The notes beneath the pieces are model-generated. The model was not told the DNA's origin. It saw nothing but the letters and a program-made list of their open reading frames with translations, and did no database searches. The position numbers and the translations under genes are program-made. 36,303 bases of DNA, taken from a virus. The stretch is from positions 1-36,303 of IMG/VR virus record IMGVR_UViG_3300036444_000015, one strand, 5' to 3'. This document shows positions 23,295-32,711 of this stretch, one piece after another; position 1 is the first letter of the stretch; the number at the start of each line of letters is the position of its first letter.

Positions 23295-25443
23295 ATGGCT
23301 GTGAAGCTCAGTTCCTACCGCGTCACCGCGGCGATGGATGCGACCGCCTATGCCGCCGGCATGGCGCAGAAGGTCGCCGCCGACAAGGCTGGCGCCACGC
23401 GCCGCACAGGTGGGCGCCGCAATCACCGCGACGCAGACGAAGGTCAGTCAGGCGGGCGACGTGCTGACCCGGCTGAGCCGCAGCTATGTCGACGGCTTCG
23501 GCAACGCCGAGCGCTTCACCAGGGCGGTCAACACGCTTGGTCGCGGCATTGAGACCGGCAATGTGCCGATGTCGCGGGCCGATCAGATCCTCGATGGCAT
23601 CTATCGGAAGTACGGGCTGACGGCGAACGCGGCAGACCTGGTCGAACAGGGGCACTACCAGTTGGCAGCTGCCGTCACTTCGCTGAATGCGAAGCTTGCG
23701 GCTGAAGACGCTGCGCTCGACGTCAACTCTGCGGCGCACGTCCGGAATGCCTCCGCCATGCGGATGGGTGCGATGCAGCGCACGAACCTGATGTTCCAGC
23801 TGCAGGATATCGGTGTGTCGCTGGCGGGAGGAATGAACCCGCTGATGGTCGCCACACAGCAGCTCCCGCAGATCGCCATGATCTGGGGACCAGACGAAGG
23901 CGGACTGGGCCGTGCTTTCTCCGAGACGGGGAAGCTTGCCGCCGGAATGGTAGCGAAGTTCTGGCCGATCGCGGCTGTGCTGGCCACGCTGTCCATCGGT
24001 GTTGCCGCCTTCAGGACCGAGATCAACCGGGGGCAGAAGCAGCAGGTCAGTTTCACTGACGTAGTTGTGGCTGGTTGGGAGCTGGTGACCGAGGCAATCT
24101 GGAAGGCCATCAGCCCGATCGCGGGGTGGTTCGGCGACCTGTGGGACGATACCGCGCCGATCCTCGTCGATATCGGCAACGACATTATCGGAACCTTTGT
24201 GGCTGCCTACAACGTGGTGACGTCGGGCTGGAACAACCTGCCGACCTTCATGGGCGCCTTGGGCAAGCAGGCGTGGAACGCTTTGATGGACGGACTCAGC
24301 GGCGACGCCATCACCTTCACCAACCCCGTTACAGGGGAGAAGACGCCCTTGCTGAGCTTCGACTTCACCGGGTTCAAACAAAAGCTGTCGCCGGAGGAAC
24401 AGGGCAACTGGCAAGGCAATGTCGGTGACGCCTTCGAGACGGACTACATCCGCGGTGCCCTTGGCGATCGGGCGCGGCAGGTAGCCAATCGCCCCTCGGA
24501 CAAGGAGTTGAAGAAGGCGCAGGAAGAGGCCGAGCGCCAGCGCAAGGCCTATGCCGATCTGACCATGTCGTCGGAACAGTTCATCGCGCAGAAGCAGCTC
24601 GAGGCGCAGAGCCTCGGCATGACCACGGAAGCGGCTGCTCGCCTTCGCTATGAGCAGGAACTGCTGAACAAGGCCGCGAACGACAATATCAAGCTGACGC
24701 CGGCCATGGCAGCTGAACTCAATGGCCTCGCGGCGGAGATGGCGGCGGCTGAGGAGCGAACCCGCCAGCTCTCAGAGGCCTACGAGTTCGGGAAGTCGAC
24801 CTTCACGTCGTTCCTCTCCGACTTCAAGACCGAGCTGATGAACGGCACCAGCCTGTGGGGCGCTTTCGCCAGCGCCGGCCTGTCCGCCTTGGAAAGCATC
24901 GCCTCCAAGGTGCTGGAGATGGCGGCGATGGGGATCTTCGACAGCATCTTCACAGCGTTCATGGGCGGCGGCGGCTTTGGTTCGCTGGGTAATGACATCG
25001 GTGGCGGCGCCACCTTCGGCGGACTGCAATCGTTCCTGCGTTCGGCCAACGGCAACGTCTTCATGTCGGGCGTCAGCGGCTACTCAAACCAGGTCGTTGA
25101 CCGGCCCACGGTGTTCCCGTTCGCCCGAGGCATTGGCCTGATGGGCGAGGCAGGGCCGGAGGCCATCATGCCGCTCCGCCGGGGCCCGGATGGTCGCTTG
25201 GGCGTGCAGGCAGCCAATAGCAATCGCCCGGGCGCTGCCAACAACAATGGCCAGGAGATCATCCGCATCGTGCTGCAGGACGATTCCGGACGCATGGCCG
25301 ACATTGCCGAGCAGACCGTCCGCACGGCTAGCGGCGCCATCGTCAAGGTCTCCGTCGCCGCGAGTGAGAAGCGGTTCATGGAGCAGGCCGGCAAGGGGAA
25401 ATACCGCAGCGTCGGTGTGTCCCCTGGCCTGAAGCGCGCCTGA
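23295..25443 (+). CDS. Tape measure protein with a frame break near its start
   Basis: This large tail protein sets tail length. The natural N-terminus MAVKLSSYRVTAAMDATAYA begins at ATG 23295. After about 34 codons (..AADKAGA) the family-like sequence continues one base later in the +1 frame as RAAQVGAAITATQTKV and stays open to 25443, about 715 aa if joined. Base 23397 (A) looks like the extra nucleotide. In the +1 frame an ATG exists at 23338, but its first 18 residues are an out-of-frame reading. Features are coiled-coil stretches, a hydrophobic segment (FWPIAAVLATLSIGVAAF) and a Gly-rich end with GIGLMGEAGPEAIMPLRRG, typical of such proteins. Whether the break is real, an error or recoded cannot be told here. 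Confidence 0.88.
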
Positions 25444-25799
25444 TGCCCACCTGGCCCGCAACGTTGCCGCAGTTCGTCCTCGTCGAGGGATTTCAGTGGT
25501 CGGCAAAGCCCGGTGTGGTGAGCTTCGGCACTGAGGTCGGGGCCGGGAAGGTTCGGCGGCGATCGACGAGTCGAACGGCTCAACTCACGGCTTCAATCAG
25601 CGTGACGACTGCGCAACTCGCGGACTTCCGGGCGTTCTTCGAAGGCGACCTGAAGGACGGCGCTTTGGCGTTCGACTGGGTAGACCCCACCACCCAGGCC
25701 GCGGCATCGCTCCGCTTTGATCCGACCGGCACGCCCTATGCCGTCGCGCCGCGGGGATTGGATTGGGTGGTGAGTATGTCACTGCAGAGGCTGTCCTGA
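25443..25799 (+). CDS. Minor tail protein (position of lambda gpM)
   Basis: The protein is 118 aa with ATG on the last base of the tape measure stop. It starts WPATLPQFVLVEGFQWS and contains KVRRRSTSRTAQLTASISVT, then FRAFFEGDLKDGALAFDWVD. This layout is shared by small tail-tip proteins coded directly after the tape measure in phages that next carry DUF1833 and NlpC/P60 genes. A distal-tail or gpM-like role is inferred from order. It overlaps the next gene (TGATG). Confidence 0.78.
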   Translation: MPTWPATLPQFVLVEGFQWSAKPGVVSFGTEVGAGKVRRRSTSRTAQLTASISVTTAQLADFRAFFEGDLKDGALAFDWVDPTTQAAASLRFDPTGTPYAVAPRGLDWVVSMSLQRLS

Positions 25800-26311
25800 T
25801 GCCCAACCAGGCCTTTCGTGACGTCGCCTATCCGCAGGAAACAGGCGAAGCCTTCGTGGCGTTGCTGACCATCGAGCATGACGATCTGCCCACGACGATC
25901 CTTCTGACAGATGCCGGCACCGACATCGTCTATGCAGCCGACCTGCTCGATGCCAACGGCAACGTTGCGGCACTCGCCGGTACCTACGTGGCCATGCCGA
26001 TTGCCATCGTTCCGCCAGGGCAGAGCGACGAGCAACTCAACGGCAAGATCACCATCCCTAACATCGACATGCGGATCGGTGAGGCGGTCGACAGCATCTC
26101 GACGCCGGCACGGATCACCATCACTGCGGTGCTGGCCAGCCAGCCGGAAGTGATCGTCGGTGGCCCGCACCTGATGCTCGAGCTGATGAACGTCCGTGGT
26201 GACGCACTTGTCGTCGAGGGCGAGGTCAGCCGGCCAGCGTTGACGGTCGAACCCTATCCCAAGCACTGGCTGCGCCCGAGCGTGTTCAGGGCGGCCTTCC
26301 GGATTTCCTGA
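25799..26311 (+). CDS. DUF1833-family minor tail protein
   Basis: The protein is 170 aa; ATG 25799 overlaps the upstream stop and is preferred to a start 12 codons earlier. FRDVAYPQETGEAFVALLTI opens the DUF1833 pattern. The middle has GQSDEQLNGKITIPNIDMRI, and the end RGDALVVEGEVSRPALTVEP with YPKHWLRPSVFRAAFRIS. Members are tail-tip proteins in the place of lambda gpL. The biochemical role is not established. It overlaps the NlpC/P60 gene by one base. Confidence 0.88.
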   Translation: MPNQAFRDVAYPQETGEAFVALLTIEHDDLPTTILLTDAGTDIVYAADLLDANGNVAALAGTYVAMPIAIVPPGQSDEQLNGKITIPNIDMRIGEAVDSISTPARITITAVLASQPEVIVGGPHLMLELMNVRGDALVVEGEVSRPALTVEPYPKHWLRPSVFRAAFRIS

Positions 26312-26754
26312 TGATCAACCCCGCTGACTATCTGCGGCTCCGCTTCCTGCTGGGAGGGCGCGCCCGACCCGCTGTCGACTGCTACGGGCTCTATCGCCTG
26401 ATCGTCGGTGAGCGGCTGGGTATCTGGATCGACGAGTTCGGAGGGGTGGAAACGCCGTACTCGATCGCGCGGACCATGGCGACCGGGCCATGCCGACCGG
26501 GCTGGCTTATGGTGGCCGCTGGCGACGAGCGTCCCTTCGACATGGTGATGATGCGCGGCGTTGTCGGCGAGGGCAGGGCGGCGCGCTCGGCGCCCCTGCA
26601 TGTCGGGTGCGTCATCGAGCCGGGGCGGATGATCGATATCGAGGAGACGACTGGGGTGATGGTTCGAGCCTATCGCGACACCGCGCGGTTCTCAGCACTG
26701 CCCACAGTGGTCAACCGGGTGACGGGCCTGTTCCGTCCGGCGGTGCTCGGGTGA
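26311..26754 (+). CDS. NlpC/P60-type tail tip peptidase (gpK-like)
   Basis: The protein is 147 aa. It would cut peptide bridges of peptidoglycan during DNA entry. The catalytic Cys is C24 in AVDCYGLYRL, and the His is H97 in APLHVGC, followed by EPGRMIDIEE and a helix-strand end. Length and order match lambda gpK's hydrolase part without a JAB domain. It overlaps the J gene by four bases (GTGA). All catalytic residues are present. Confidence 0.9.
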   Translation: MINPADYLRLRFLLGGRARPAVDCYGLYRLIVGERLGIWIDEFGGVETPYSIARTMATGPCRPGWLMVAAGDERPFDMVMMRGVVGEGRAARSAPLHVGCVIEPGRMIDIEETTGVMVRAYRDTARFSALPTVVNRVTGLFRPAVLG

Positions 26755-29495
26755 CCACGTTCCGCGCTTTCCCTGATCTGCTGCACGGCACGGCCGGGCC
26801 GGTGATCGAGATGCCGCGGCCGATGAACGCCACGCTTGCGGAGCTGATCGACCTGGTGCCGCTCGGGGAGGAGGCGCTGCGCGCCCATCTGCGGGTGAAG
26901 CTAAACGGCGAGATGATCGCTCCGCACCTCTATCGGCTGATCCGGCCGAAGGATATGGCCTACATCACGGTCTATCTGGCGGTGCATGGGGGCGGCGGTG
27001 ACAGCGGCAAGCTGCTCTCGTCGATCGCCGCTATCGCCCTCATTGGTGCCTCGCTGTTCGTCGGTGCCTTCGGGGTGCCGTTCCTCGGGACGGCCTTCGC
27101 CGCAGGCTCGATCGGCGCCAACCTGGTTGCCGGCGGCCTGTCGATTGCCGCGTCGCTGCTGCTGCAGGGGCTCAACCCGCAGACCGGATCTTCGCAGCAG
27201 CAGGCGAGCGAGCAAGTCGGCGTCGCCTCGGCGCAGAACAGCTTCGAGCTCGGGGGCTATCTGCAGCGCGTGGCTGGCACGCGGAAGATCGCGCCGAAGA
27301 TGATCATGCCGCCCTGGACCTACTTCGAGGGCAACGATCAGATCGTGGTGCTGGCCTATGGCCTTGCCGGGCCTCATGCCATCAGCGACGTGCGCGTTGG
27401 CTATGCCGCCGTCGAGGATGACCCGAATATTGAGATCGAGATCCGCGAGGGTTTTGCCGACGATGCGCCGCTGACTCTGATCACCAACACGGTGATCGAG
27501 ACACAGGCCGGCGTGGTGATGACCGATTTCCAGACCATCAGCTCAGAGGAATCGAGCGATGAACTGGACCAGTCGCAGCCGAGCTTTGTGCCAACCTGGC
27601 ACCACCTTGAGACGAAGCGCTCGCCCAATCAGGCGATCGTCAACTTCAGCTTCCCAGGCGGGTTGTTCAACGTCAGCCCGGACAATCCCGACCTCGACGC
27701 AGATATTGCGGCAGTGACGGCGCTGAGGATGCGCATCCGCCAGGATGGGGGAACGATCTGGTCGAACCTGCCGGAGTTCGTGCTGCGCGGCCGGCGCGGT
27801 CAGGACACCCTGCGTTTCGCCGTTCGGTTCGTCTGGTGCGCCGCCGGCGACATCCCCGCGGTCAATCCCTTCAGCGCCAACTACCGCGGCTTCAGCTGGC
27901 GCTACAACACCGTCACCGACATGGACGGTGTCTTCGCTGCAGACTCCTACTTCTCGGGCTCGGTGATCGACTGGGTCGATAGCCAGCACCTGACGGTCTA
28001 TCTCGACACGGCAGTGTTCCCGCAGGACCGGTACGAGATCGAGGCCATTCGCGGCTCGACAGTTCACTCATTCATCTGGGACCCTGCCACCCATAAGCTG
28101 GGGGACGGCGCCACCATCCTCGACAGCTTCTACTCCTACCGGGACACCGGGTCGGAACTGGTGCTGGCGCGCGGCATCAACCGCTACGTGCGCGACATCC
28201 AGATCGACAACGTGCAGTCGGTCTTCGATGAGGCCCCGTTCGACTTCGCCACCCAGCCCACTGCAGTTCTAGCGATGCGGGCGCGCAACCGCTCGATCAG
28301 CCAGGTCAGTTGTGTCGCCTCTGGCTACGCGCCGAATTGGGACGGCGCAGCCTGGGTGCCCGACCAGATCACGAGCAATCCCGCAAGCTGGTACCGCGAG
28401 GTGCTGACTGGCGACCTGAACGCCGAGCCTGCACCGTTGAGCCTGATCGAAGGCCCCAGCCTCGTCGACTGGCACGGCTGGTGCGCATCGCGCGGCCTCG
28501 AGGTCAATGCCATCTTCGAGGGCGAGCCGGTAACGTCAGTTCTGTCGACCATCGCGCAGGCGGGTTTCGCCCGACCGAGCTATGGGGCGCCGTATCGGGT
28601 GGTGATCGATCGGCGGCGCGATCCCGTCGGGTTGATCACCCAGCGGAACGCCGGCGGCTTCGCTTTCGAAAAGCCATTCATGCGCCTGGCGCACGCGCTC
28701 AAGGTCAATCTCGCCGATATCGAGAACGACTATGAGGTGCGCGAGGTCATCGTCTATGCCGATGGCTACAATGCCGATGGGTCGGGCGGGCTGATCGAGG
28801 CGACACGCTTCGAAAGCATCACCTATCCGGGCATCGTCCACGAGGACAAGGCGATCGCCCGTGCCAAGCGCGACCTCCGGTCGGCGAAGTGGCGCAGCCG
28901 GCTGATCACCTTCACCATGGACATCGAACACCTCGAGTTCACCATGGGGGACCGGGTGTGGCTCGAGACTGACATTCTCGGGCAGATCGGTGGCCGCGGC
29001 CGGGTCAAGGAGATTGTTTATGACGGCGGTCTCGTCTCCGGCCTGCGCCTCGACGAAGAGTGGAACTTCGGATCAGACGTTGGCGAAGGCGGCGGCTACA
29101 TCCTTCGTGAGGATGGCGGTTATCTGCTGCGTGAGGACGGCGGACGCTTCATTCGTGACGGCGACCAACCAGCCCGGGGCGTAATCCTGCGACTGGCGGA
29201 CGGTACCCTGCTGACCGCGCCGGTCACTGAAGACGATTCCGACCGGACCCTAGTCACCTTCGAGACACCGTTCGCCATGCCGACCGCCAGCGGTGACGAC
29301 CTTCTCGGCCACGGGACGCTGGTCGCGACGGGCTGGCTCAGCCGCGTGGCTCGGGAAGTGCTGGCCTGGGACATCCAGCCCGGGCCGGATCTCACGGCCA
29401 ACATCACGGCGATCGATTACGCGGCCGACGAAATTTACGGCATCTCCGGCTTCTCCAGCGGCTTCAGCTCCGGCTTCGGCAGCGGCCTTTACTAG
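26751..29495 (+). CDS. Tail tip/host specificity protein J with gpI-like N-terminus
   Basis: The protein is 914 aa from GTG 26751, which overlaps the previous stop. Residues 1-140 look like tail assembly protein I: a ubiquitin-like part around HLRVKLNGEMIAPHLYRLI, a GGGG turn (80-83), then a hydrophobic glycine-zipper segment (SIAAIALIGASLFVGAFGV and following). From about 150 the J core begins (SFELGGYLQRVAGTRKIAP, MPPWTYFEGNDQ). The end carries three near-repeats GGYILRED / GGYLLRED / GGRFIRD and a Gly-Phe-Ser tail (GFSSGFSSGFGSGLY), probably where fibres attach. It forms the tail tip and contacts the host. Confidence 0.93.
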   Translation: MTTFRAFPDLLHGTAGPVIEMPRPMNATLAELIDLVPLGEEALRAHLRVKLNGEMIAPHLYRLIRPKDMAYITVYLAVHGGGGDSGKLLSSIAAIALIGASLFVGAFGVPFLGTAFAAGSIGANLVAGGLSIAASLLLQGLNPQTGSSQQQASEQVGVASAQNSFELGGYLQRVAGTRKIAPKMIMPPWTYFEGNDQIVVLAYGLAGPHAISDVRVGYAAVEDDPNIEIEIREGFADDAPLTLITNTVIETQAGVVMTDFQTISSEESSDELDQSQPSFVPTWHHLETKRSPNQAIVNFSFPGGLFNVSPDNPDLDADIAAVTALRMRIRQDGGTIWSNLPEFVLRGRRGQDTLRFAVRFVWCAAGDIPAVNPFSANYRGFSWRYNTVTDMDGVFAADSYFSGSVIDWVDSQHLTVYLDTAVFPQDRYEIEAIRGSTVHSFIWDPATHKLGDGATILDSFYSYRDTGSELVLARGINRYVRDIQIDNVQSVFDEAPFDFATQPTAVLAMRARNRSISQVSCVASGYAPNWDGAAWVPDQITSNPASWYREVLTGDLNAEPAPLSLIEGPSLVDWHGWCASRGLEVNAIFEGEPVTSVLSTIAQAGFARPSYGAPYRVVIDRRRDPVGLITQRNAGGFAFEKPFMRLAHALKVNLADIENDYEVREVIVYADGYNADGSGGLIEATRFESITYPGIVHEDKAIARAKRDLRSAKWRSRLITFTMDIEHLEFTMGDRVWLETDILGQIGGRGRVKEIVYDGGLVSGLRLDEEWNFGSDVGEGGGYILREDGGYLLREDGGRFIRDGDQPARGVILRLADGTLLTAPVTEDDSDRTLVTFETPFAMPTASGDDLLGHGTLVATGWLSRVAREVLAWDIQPGPDLTANITAIDYAADEIYGISGFSSGFSSGFGSGLY

Positions 29496-29506
29496 GACAC
29501 CACCAC

Positions 29507-30502
29507 ATGACGGTACGCACCCGGGCGGAGCTCCTCGCGGACTTCGCGCTCTACCTTGCCGACAATAACGCTGGCGACATCTCGCCCGCAGACGTGCGGC
29601 AGCGCTTCATCGACTTTGCCGAGAGCGTGCTGATGCCGGAGGACCCGTTCGCCGATACGAGCGCGCATGTGGACACATACACGACGGCCGGCGGCGCCAC
29701 CTGGTCGAAGCCTCTGACCGGGACCGTCGCACTCGTCGAGTGCTGGGGCGCCGGCGGCTCAGGTGGGCGTGCTGGATCGTCAGACTACGGCGGCGGCGGT
29801 GGTGGTGGGGCCTACAGGAAGCGGCTGCTCCTGCTCAGCGATCTCGCCAGCACCGTTGCGGTAACTGTGGGGGCGGGCGGCGCTGCTCAAACTGCCGACA
29901 ATCAGGACGGGGTTGCCGGTGGCAACTCGTCGTTCGGCTCACATGTCACTGCCTATGGCGGCGGCGGCGGTGCCGGCAATGTGTCGTTCTCCGGCGGTGG
30001 CGGCGGCGGCGGCGGGCAACTGTCCGCAGGCGTCAGCGTCGTGGGCGGCAATGCAGTATCAACAGCTGGCGGAAACGGCGGGCAGAACCTCGCTGGAGCC
30101 TCTGGCAATGGCACGGCTTCGGGCGCACCTCCCAACAATGGCGGCAGCGGCTCCGAAGGAGCGGGCGGCGGTGGCGGCGGGTCCAGTTCGGCCGGCACGG
30201 CAGGGGGGGCTGGCGGCGCATCGGTTGAGGGCGGCGGCGGTGGCGGCGGTGGAGCAGCAACCGGTGGGCAGGCTGGCGGCGCTGGTGGCAAGTCCGGCCG
30301 CGGCGGCGGCGGCGGCGGCGGTGCTCACTCGGGTGGCGGGAGCGTCGGCGGGACATCGGTGGAAGGCGGCAATGGCGGGGCTGGCTCCACCAGCACTACG
30401 GCGGCCACTGACGGAGCGCAGCCCGGCGGCGGCGGTGGCGGATCCGAGAGTGGAAACTCCGGCAAGGGCGGCGACGGCATGGTCCGGATTACGGTGTGGT
30501 GA
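29507..30502 (+). CDS. Glycine-rich tail fibre/adhesin with polyglycine domain
   Basis: The protein is 331 aa. The N-terminal ELLADFALYLADNNAGDISP segment is the standard phage fibre anchor. After WSKPLTGTVALVECWGAGG comes a long region (about 75-330) of Gly runs (GGGGGGGAY, GGGGGGGG) alternating with Ser/Asn/Ala loops, closing with GGDGMVRITVW. This matches the polyglycine-II type adhesin tip known from phage S16 gp38, in which Gly helices pack and loops bind the receptor. It is probably the receptor-binding protein or its tip. It directly follows J. Confidence 0.85.
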   Translation: MTVRTRAELLADFALYLADNNAGDISPADVRQRFIDFAESVLMPEDPFADTSAHVDTYTTAGGATWSKPLTGTVALVECWGAGGSGGRAGSSDYGGGGGGGAYRKRLLLLSDLASTVAVTVGAGGAAQTADNQDGVAGGNSSFGSHVTAYGGGGGAGNVSFSGGGGGGGGQLSAGVSVVGGNAVSTAGGNGGQNLAGASGNGTASGAPPNNGGSGSEGAGGGGGGSSSAGTAGGAGGASVEGGGGGGGGAATGGQAGGAGGKSGRGGGGGGGAHSGGGSVGGTSVEGGNGGAGSTSTTAATDGAQPGGGGGGSESGNSGKGGDGMVRITVW

Positions 30503-30511
30503 GGCTGACCG

Positions 30512-31516
30512 ATGGCTGACGGCAAGATTTCTGACGATCCGACCGCTTCCGACCTCGTTGGGGCCGTTGTTCCCATCGTGCAAGGCGGCGCCAACAAGAA
30601 GGCGCCGGCGTCGCTGTTCGCTGGTGGGGCCACCGGCCCAACTGGGCCGGCCGGCGCCAGTGGTCCCGCAGGCGCAACCGGTCCGACCGGGCCAGGCGGC
30701 GCAACTGGTCCGGCGGGAGCGACCGGCCCTGTAGGGGCAACAGGACCCACTGGGGCAACCGGTCCAAGCGGCGCCGCGAGCATCGTTCCCGGTCCTACCG
30801 GTCCCACGGGTGCAACCGGACCGGCGGGCGCCACCGGTCCCTCCGGGATCGCCGGCGCGGGGGTGAACTGGCTCGGTCCTTGGGATGGCGTCACGGCCTT
30901 CGTCGCCTTCGATGGCGTCGAACACAATGGCTCGAGCTGGATCGCCAACGCCCCGAGCACCAACAAGGAGCCGGGTGTCGATCCCGAATGGGACTTGTGG
31001 GTTGAGATGGGAGCGACCGGGGCCACAGGGCCTGCGGGCTCAACGGGGCCCGCAGGCAGCACCGGCCCCGTTGGGGCTACCGGCTCGACCGGACCTACCG
31101 GCATCACGGGAGCGACTGGTCCTACCGGCGTTACAGGGGCAACCGGTCCAACGGGCGTGACCGGCGCAACGGGGCCGACCGGTCCTAGCACACCGGCCAT
31201 CACCTCGAACGCCTCCCAGACCACACCGACACCTGCGGTCGGCTCGATTGGTCAGGACATCCTGTTCATCCTCACCGCGCAGGCTGCAGCGGCGGCGTTC
31301 GGCGCTCCCACCGGCACCCCATCTCAGGGGCAGAAGTTGACAGTTCGCATCAAGGACAATGGTACCGCTCGCGCGCTGACCTACAATGCCATCTATCGCG
31401 CACTCGGTACCGCCTTGCCGACCACGACAGTGCTGAGCAAGACGCTGTATCTGGGCTTCATCTATAACGCGACCGATACCAAATGGGATCTCGTCGCCTC
31501 GGCCCAGGAGGCGTGA
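30512..31516 (+). CDS. Collagen-like tail fibre protein with inserted Trp-rich domain
   Basis: The protein is 334 aa. The N-terminal anchor ([20 protein letters not shown]) is typical of phage fibres. Residues 39-117 hold 25 Gly-X-Y triplets (one four-residue break, SIVP). Residues 118-166 form a compact Trp/aromatic domain ([20 protein letters not shown], then SSWIA and [11 protein letters not shown]) resembling small carbohydrate-binding modules. Residues 167-226 hold 20 more triplets rich in GAT/GPT. The C-terminal 100 residues are a beta-rich trimeric-fibre end. Thr is very frequent in the third place. Its stop overlaps the next gene (TGATG). Confidence 0.88.
   Translation: MADGKISDDPTASDLVGAVVPIVQGGANKKAPASLFAGGATGPTGPAGASGPAGATGPTGPGGATGPAGATGPVGATGPTGATGPSGAASIVPGPTGPTGATGPAGATGPSGIAGAGVNWLGPWDGVTAFVAFDGVEHNGSSWIANAPSTNKEPGVDPEWDLWVEMGATGATGPAGSTGPAGSTGPVGATGSTGPTGITGATGPTGVTGATGPTGVTGATGPTGPSTPAITSNASQTTPTPAVGSIGQDILFILTAQAAAAAFGAPTGTPSQGQKLTVRIKDNGTARALTYNAIYRALGTALPTTTVLSKTLYLGFIYNATDTKWDLVASAQEA
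30626..30862 (+). repeat. Collagen-like Gly-X-Y repeat block 1
   Basis: There are 25 triplets (17 then 8), interrupted once by Ser-Ile-Val-Pro, with Thr, Ala or Pro in most Y positions. The underlying DNA is a degenerate 9- to 18-base repeat of GGNCCNACNGGN type, prone to length change. Confidence 0.9.
31010..31189 (+). repeat. Collagen-like Gly-X-Y repeat block 2
   Basis: There are 20 uninterrupted triplets, mainly [12 protein letters not shown] and GPA. The second half alternates GPT-GVT-GAT three times, suggesting recent duplication of a nine-residue unit. Confidence 0.9.
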
Positions 31517-32703
31517 TGCTGATCCTCCCCGATCGCCCCAAGCTCCTGATGCCCGTACCACAGCAGGAATGGCGCGACCATTCGCAGGCGCAGTGGAAAG
31601 ACCAGTTCGGCAATCCGGGGGTACAGACCCGCTTCAGGCTGACTGCCAGGCTGCATGACGGCTTCGTGAAGTGGCGGCTATGGTTCGACAGCCGCGACGA
31701 CGCCGACGAGTTCCTGGGCTCGCTGGCGCGCTTCATTCTCGACCGTATGCCGATCCCCCGCGAGGACTGGCACCTTCCCAACGAGATCTGGGGTGATCCG
31801 GAGCTGTATCCCGAGCTTCGGTACGACTTTGCGACAGTCACGTTCCTCACTATCACCGGGTCGAACCAGACTTTTACGTCGCCGAGCGACTGGGACAATT
31901 CCGACAACACCATTGAGGCGGTAGGCGGCGGTGCCAGTGGGGCAACCGAGAGGCCCTCCAACGGGCACGCTCCGGGCGGCGGCGGCGGCGCTTATGCGAA
32001 GATCACCAACTTTTCCTTTGCGTCGCCCGGCTCCACGACCGCGACCTATTCGGCAGGCTCTGGTGGGGCCGCCATCGTTTCGAACTCTACGGGCTCGAAC
32101 GGCAACTCCGGCACGTCGTCGTACTTCAACGATACTGCTGATCCGGGCGGCGGGGCTACCAACGCAAAATGCTCTGCTCAATTTGGAGCGGGGGCTACAT
32201 GGGGCAGCGGAAGCCGGAATGGTGGCACCGGCGGAGCATCCGCATCGAGTTGGGGCCAAACTACGTTTAGCGGCGGTCGAGGGGGGAACTTGACCGGCGC
32301 TTCCGGCACGGGTGCCTCTGGCGGCGGCGGCGCTGCCGGGCCAGCCGGGGTGGGCGGCAGTGGTGGTAACAACGGCACCACATCACTGAACGTGAGCACC
32401 ACTGGCGGATCAGCGAACAATGGCGCGACGGCAGGCGGCGCTGCAGGCGGCGCTGGCAACGGGGGCGACGGCTCGGCAGGTACCGAGTGGGACTTGAGCC
32501 ACGGGTGTAGCTCGGGAGGCGGCGGCGGAGCAGTTGGCGGTAGCGTGATGGGCGGCAGCGCTCCGAGTTACGGCGGAGGTGGGGGAGGGGCCGGCTGCGG
32601 CAGCGCGACCGCAACATCAGGTGCGGGCGGTCAGGGGCTGATCGTCATCACTTACAACCCGCTGCCGATCATCGCGTCGGCCGCGTTCTTTCAGATGTTT
32701 TGA
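31516..32703 (+). CDS. Second glycine-rich tail protein
   Basis: The protein is 395 aa from ATG 31516, overlapping the upstream stop. The first 115 residues form a globular domain unlike the other fibre genes (FRLTARLHDGFVKWRLWFDS, then FILDRMPIPREDWHLP), perhaps a tail-binding base. The region from about 120 is polyglycine-rich (APGGGGGAYAKI, SSGGGGGAVGGS, YGGGGGGAGCG), ending GGQGLIVITYNPL and a hydrophobic tail. The Gly part parallels the 29507 gene, so the two may be alternative or co-assembled adhesins. Cys residues near the end (HGCSSG, AGCGS) could form a disulfide. Confidence 0.83.
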   Translation: MLILPDRPKLLMPVPQQEWRDHSQAQWKDQFGNPGVQTRFRLTARLHDGFVKWRLWFDSRDDADEFLGSLARFILDRMPIPREDWHLPNEIWGDPELYPELRYDFATVTFLTITGSNQTFTSPSDWDNSDNTIEAVGGGASGATERPSNGHAPGGGGGAYAKITNFSFASPGSTTATYSAGSGGAAIVSNSTGSNGNSGTSSYFNDTADPGGGATNAKCSAQFGAGATWGSGSRNGGTGGASASSWGQTTFSGGRGGNLTGASGTGASGGGGAAGPAGVGGSGGNNGTTSLNVSTTGGSANNGATAGGAAGGAGNGGDGSAGTEWDLSHGCSSGGGGGAVGGSVMGGSAPSYGGGGGGAGCGSATATSGAGGQGLIVITYNPLPIIASAAFFQMF

Positions 32704-32711
32704 GATCACTA

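Noticed and set aside
29953-30734. Alternative forward and reverse frames inside the polyglycine gene
   Set aside because: They follow from GGC/GGT repeats and have no anchor or start signals.
30325-31224. Long reverse frame rich in Gly-Pro-Val under the collagen gene
   Set aside because: It is the mirror of the Gly-X-Y repeat (GGN-CCN codons read as Gly/Pro on both strands), with no start signal.
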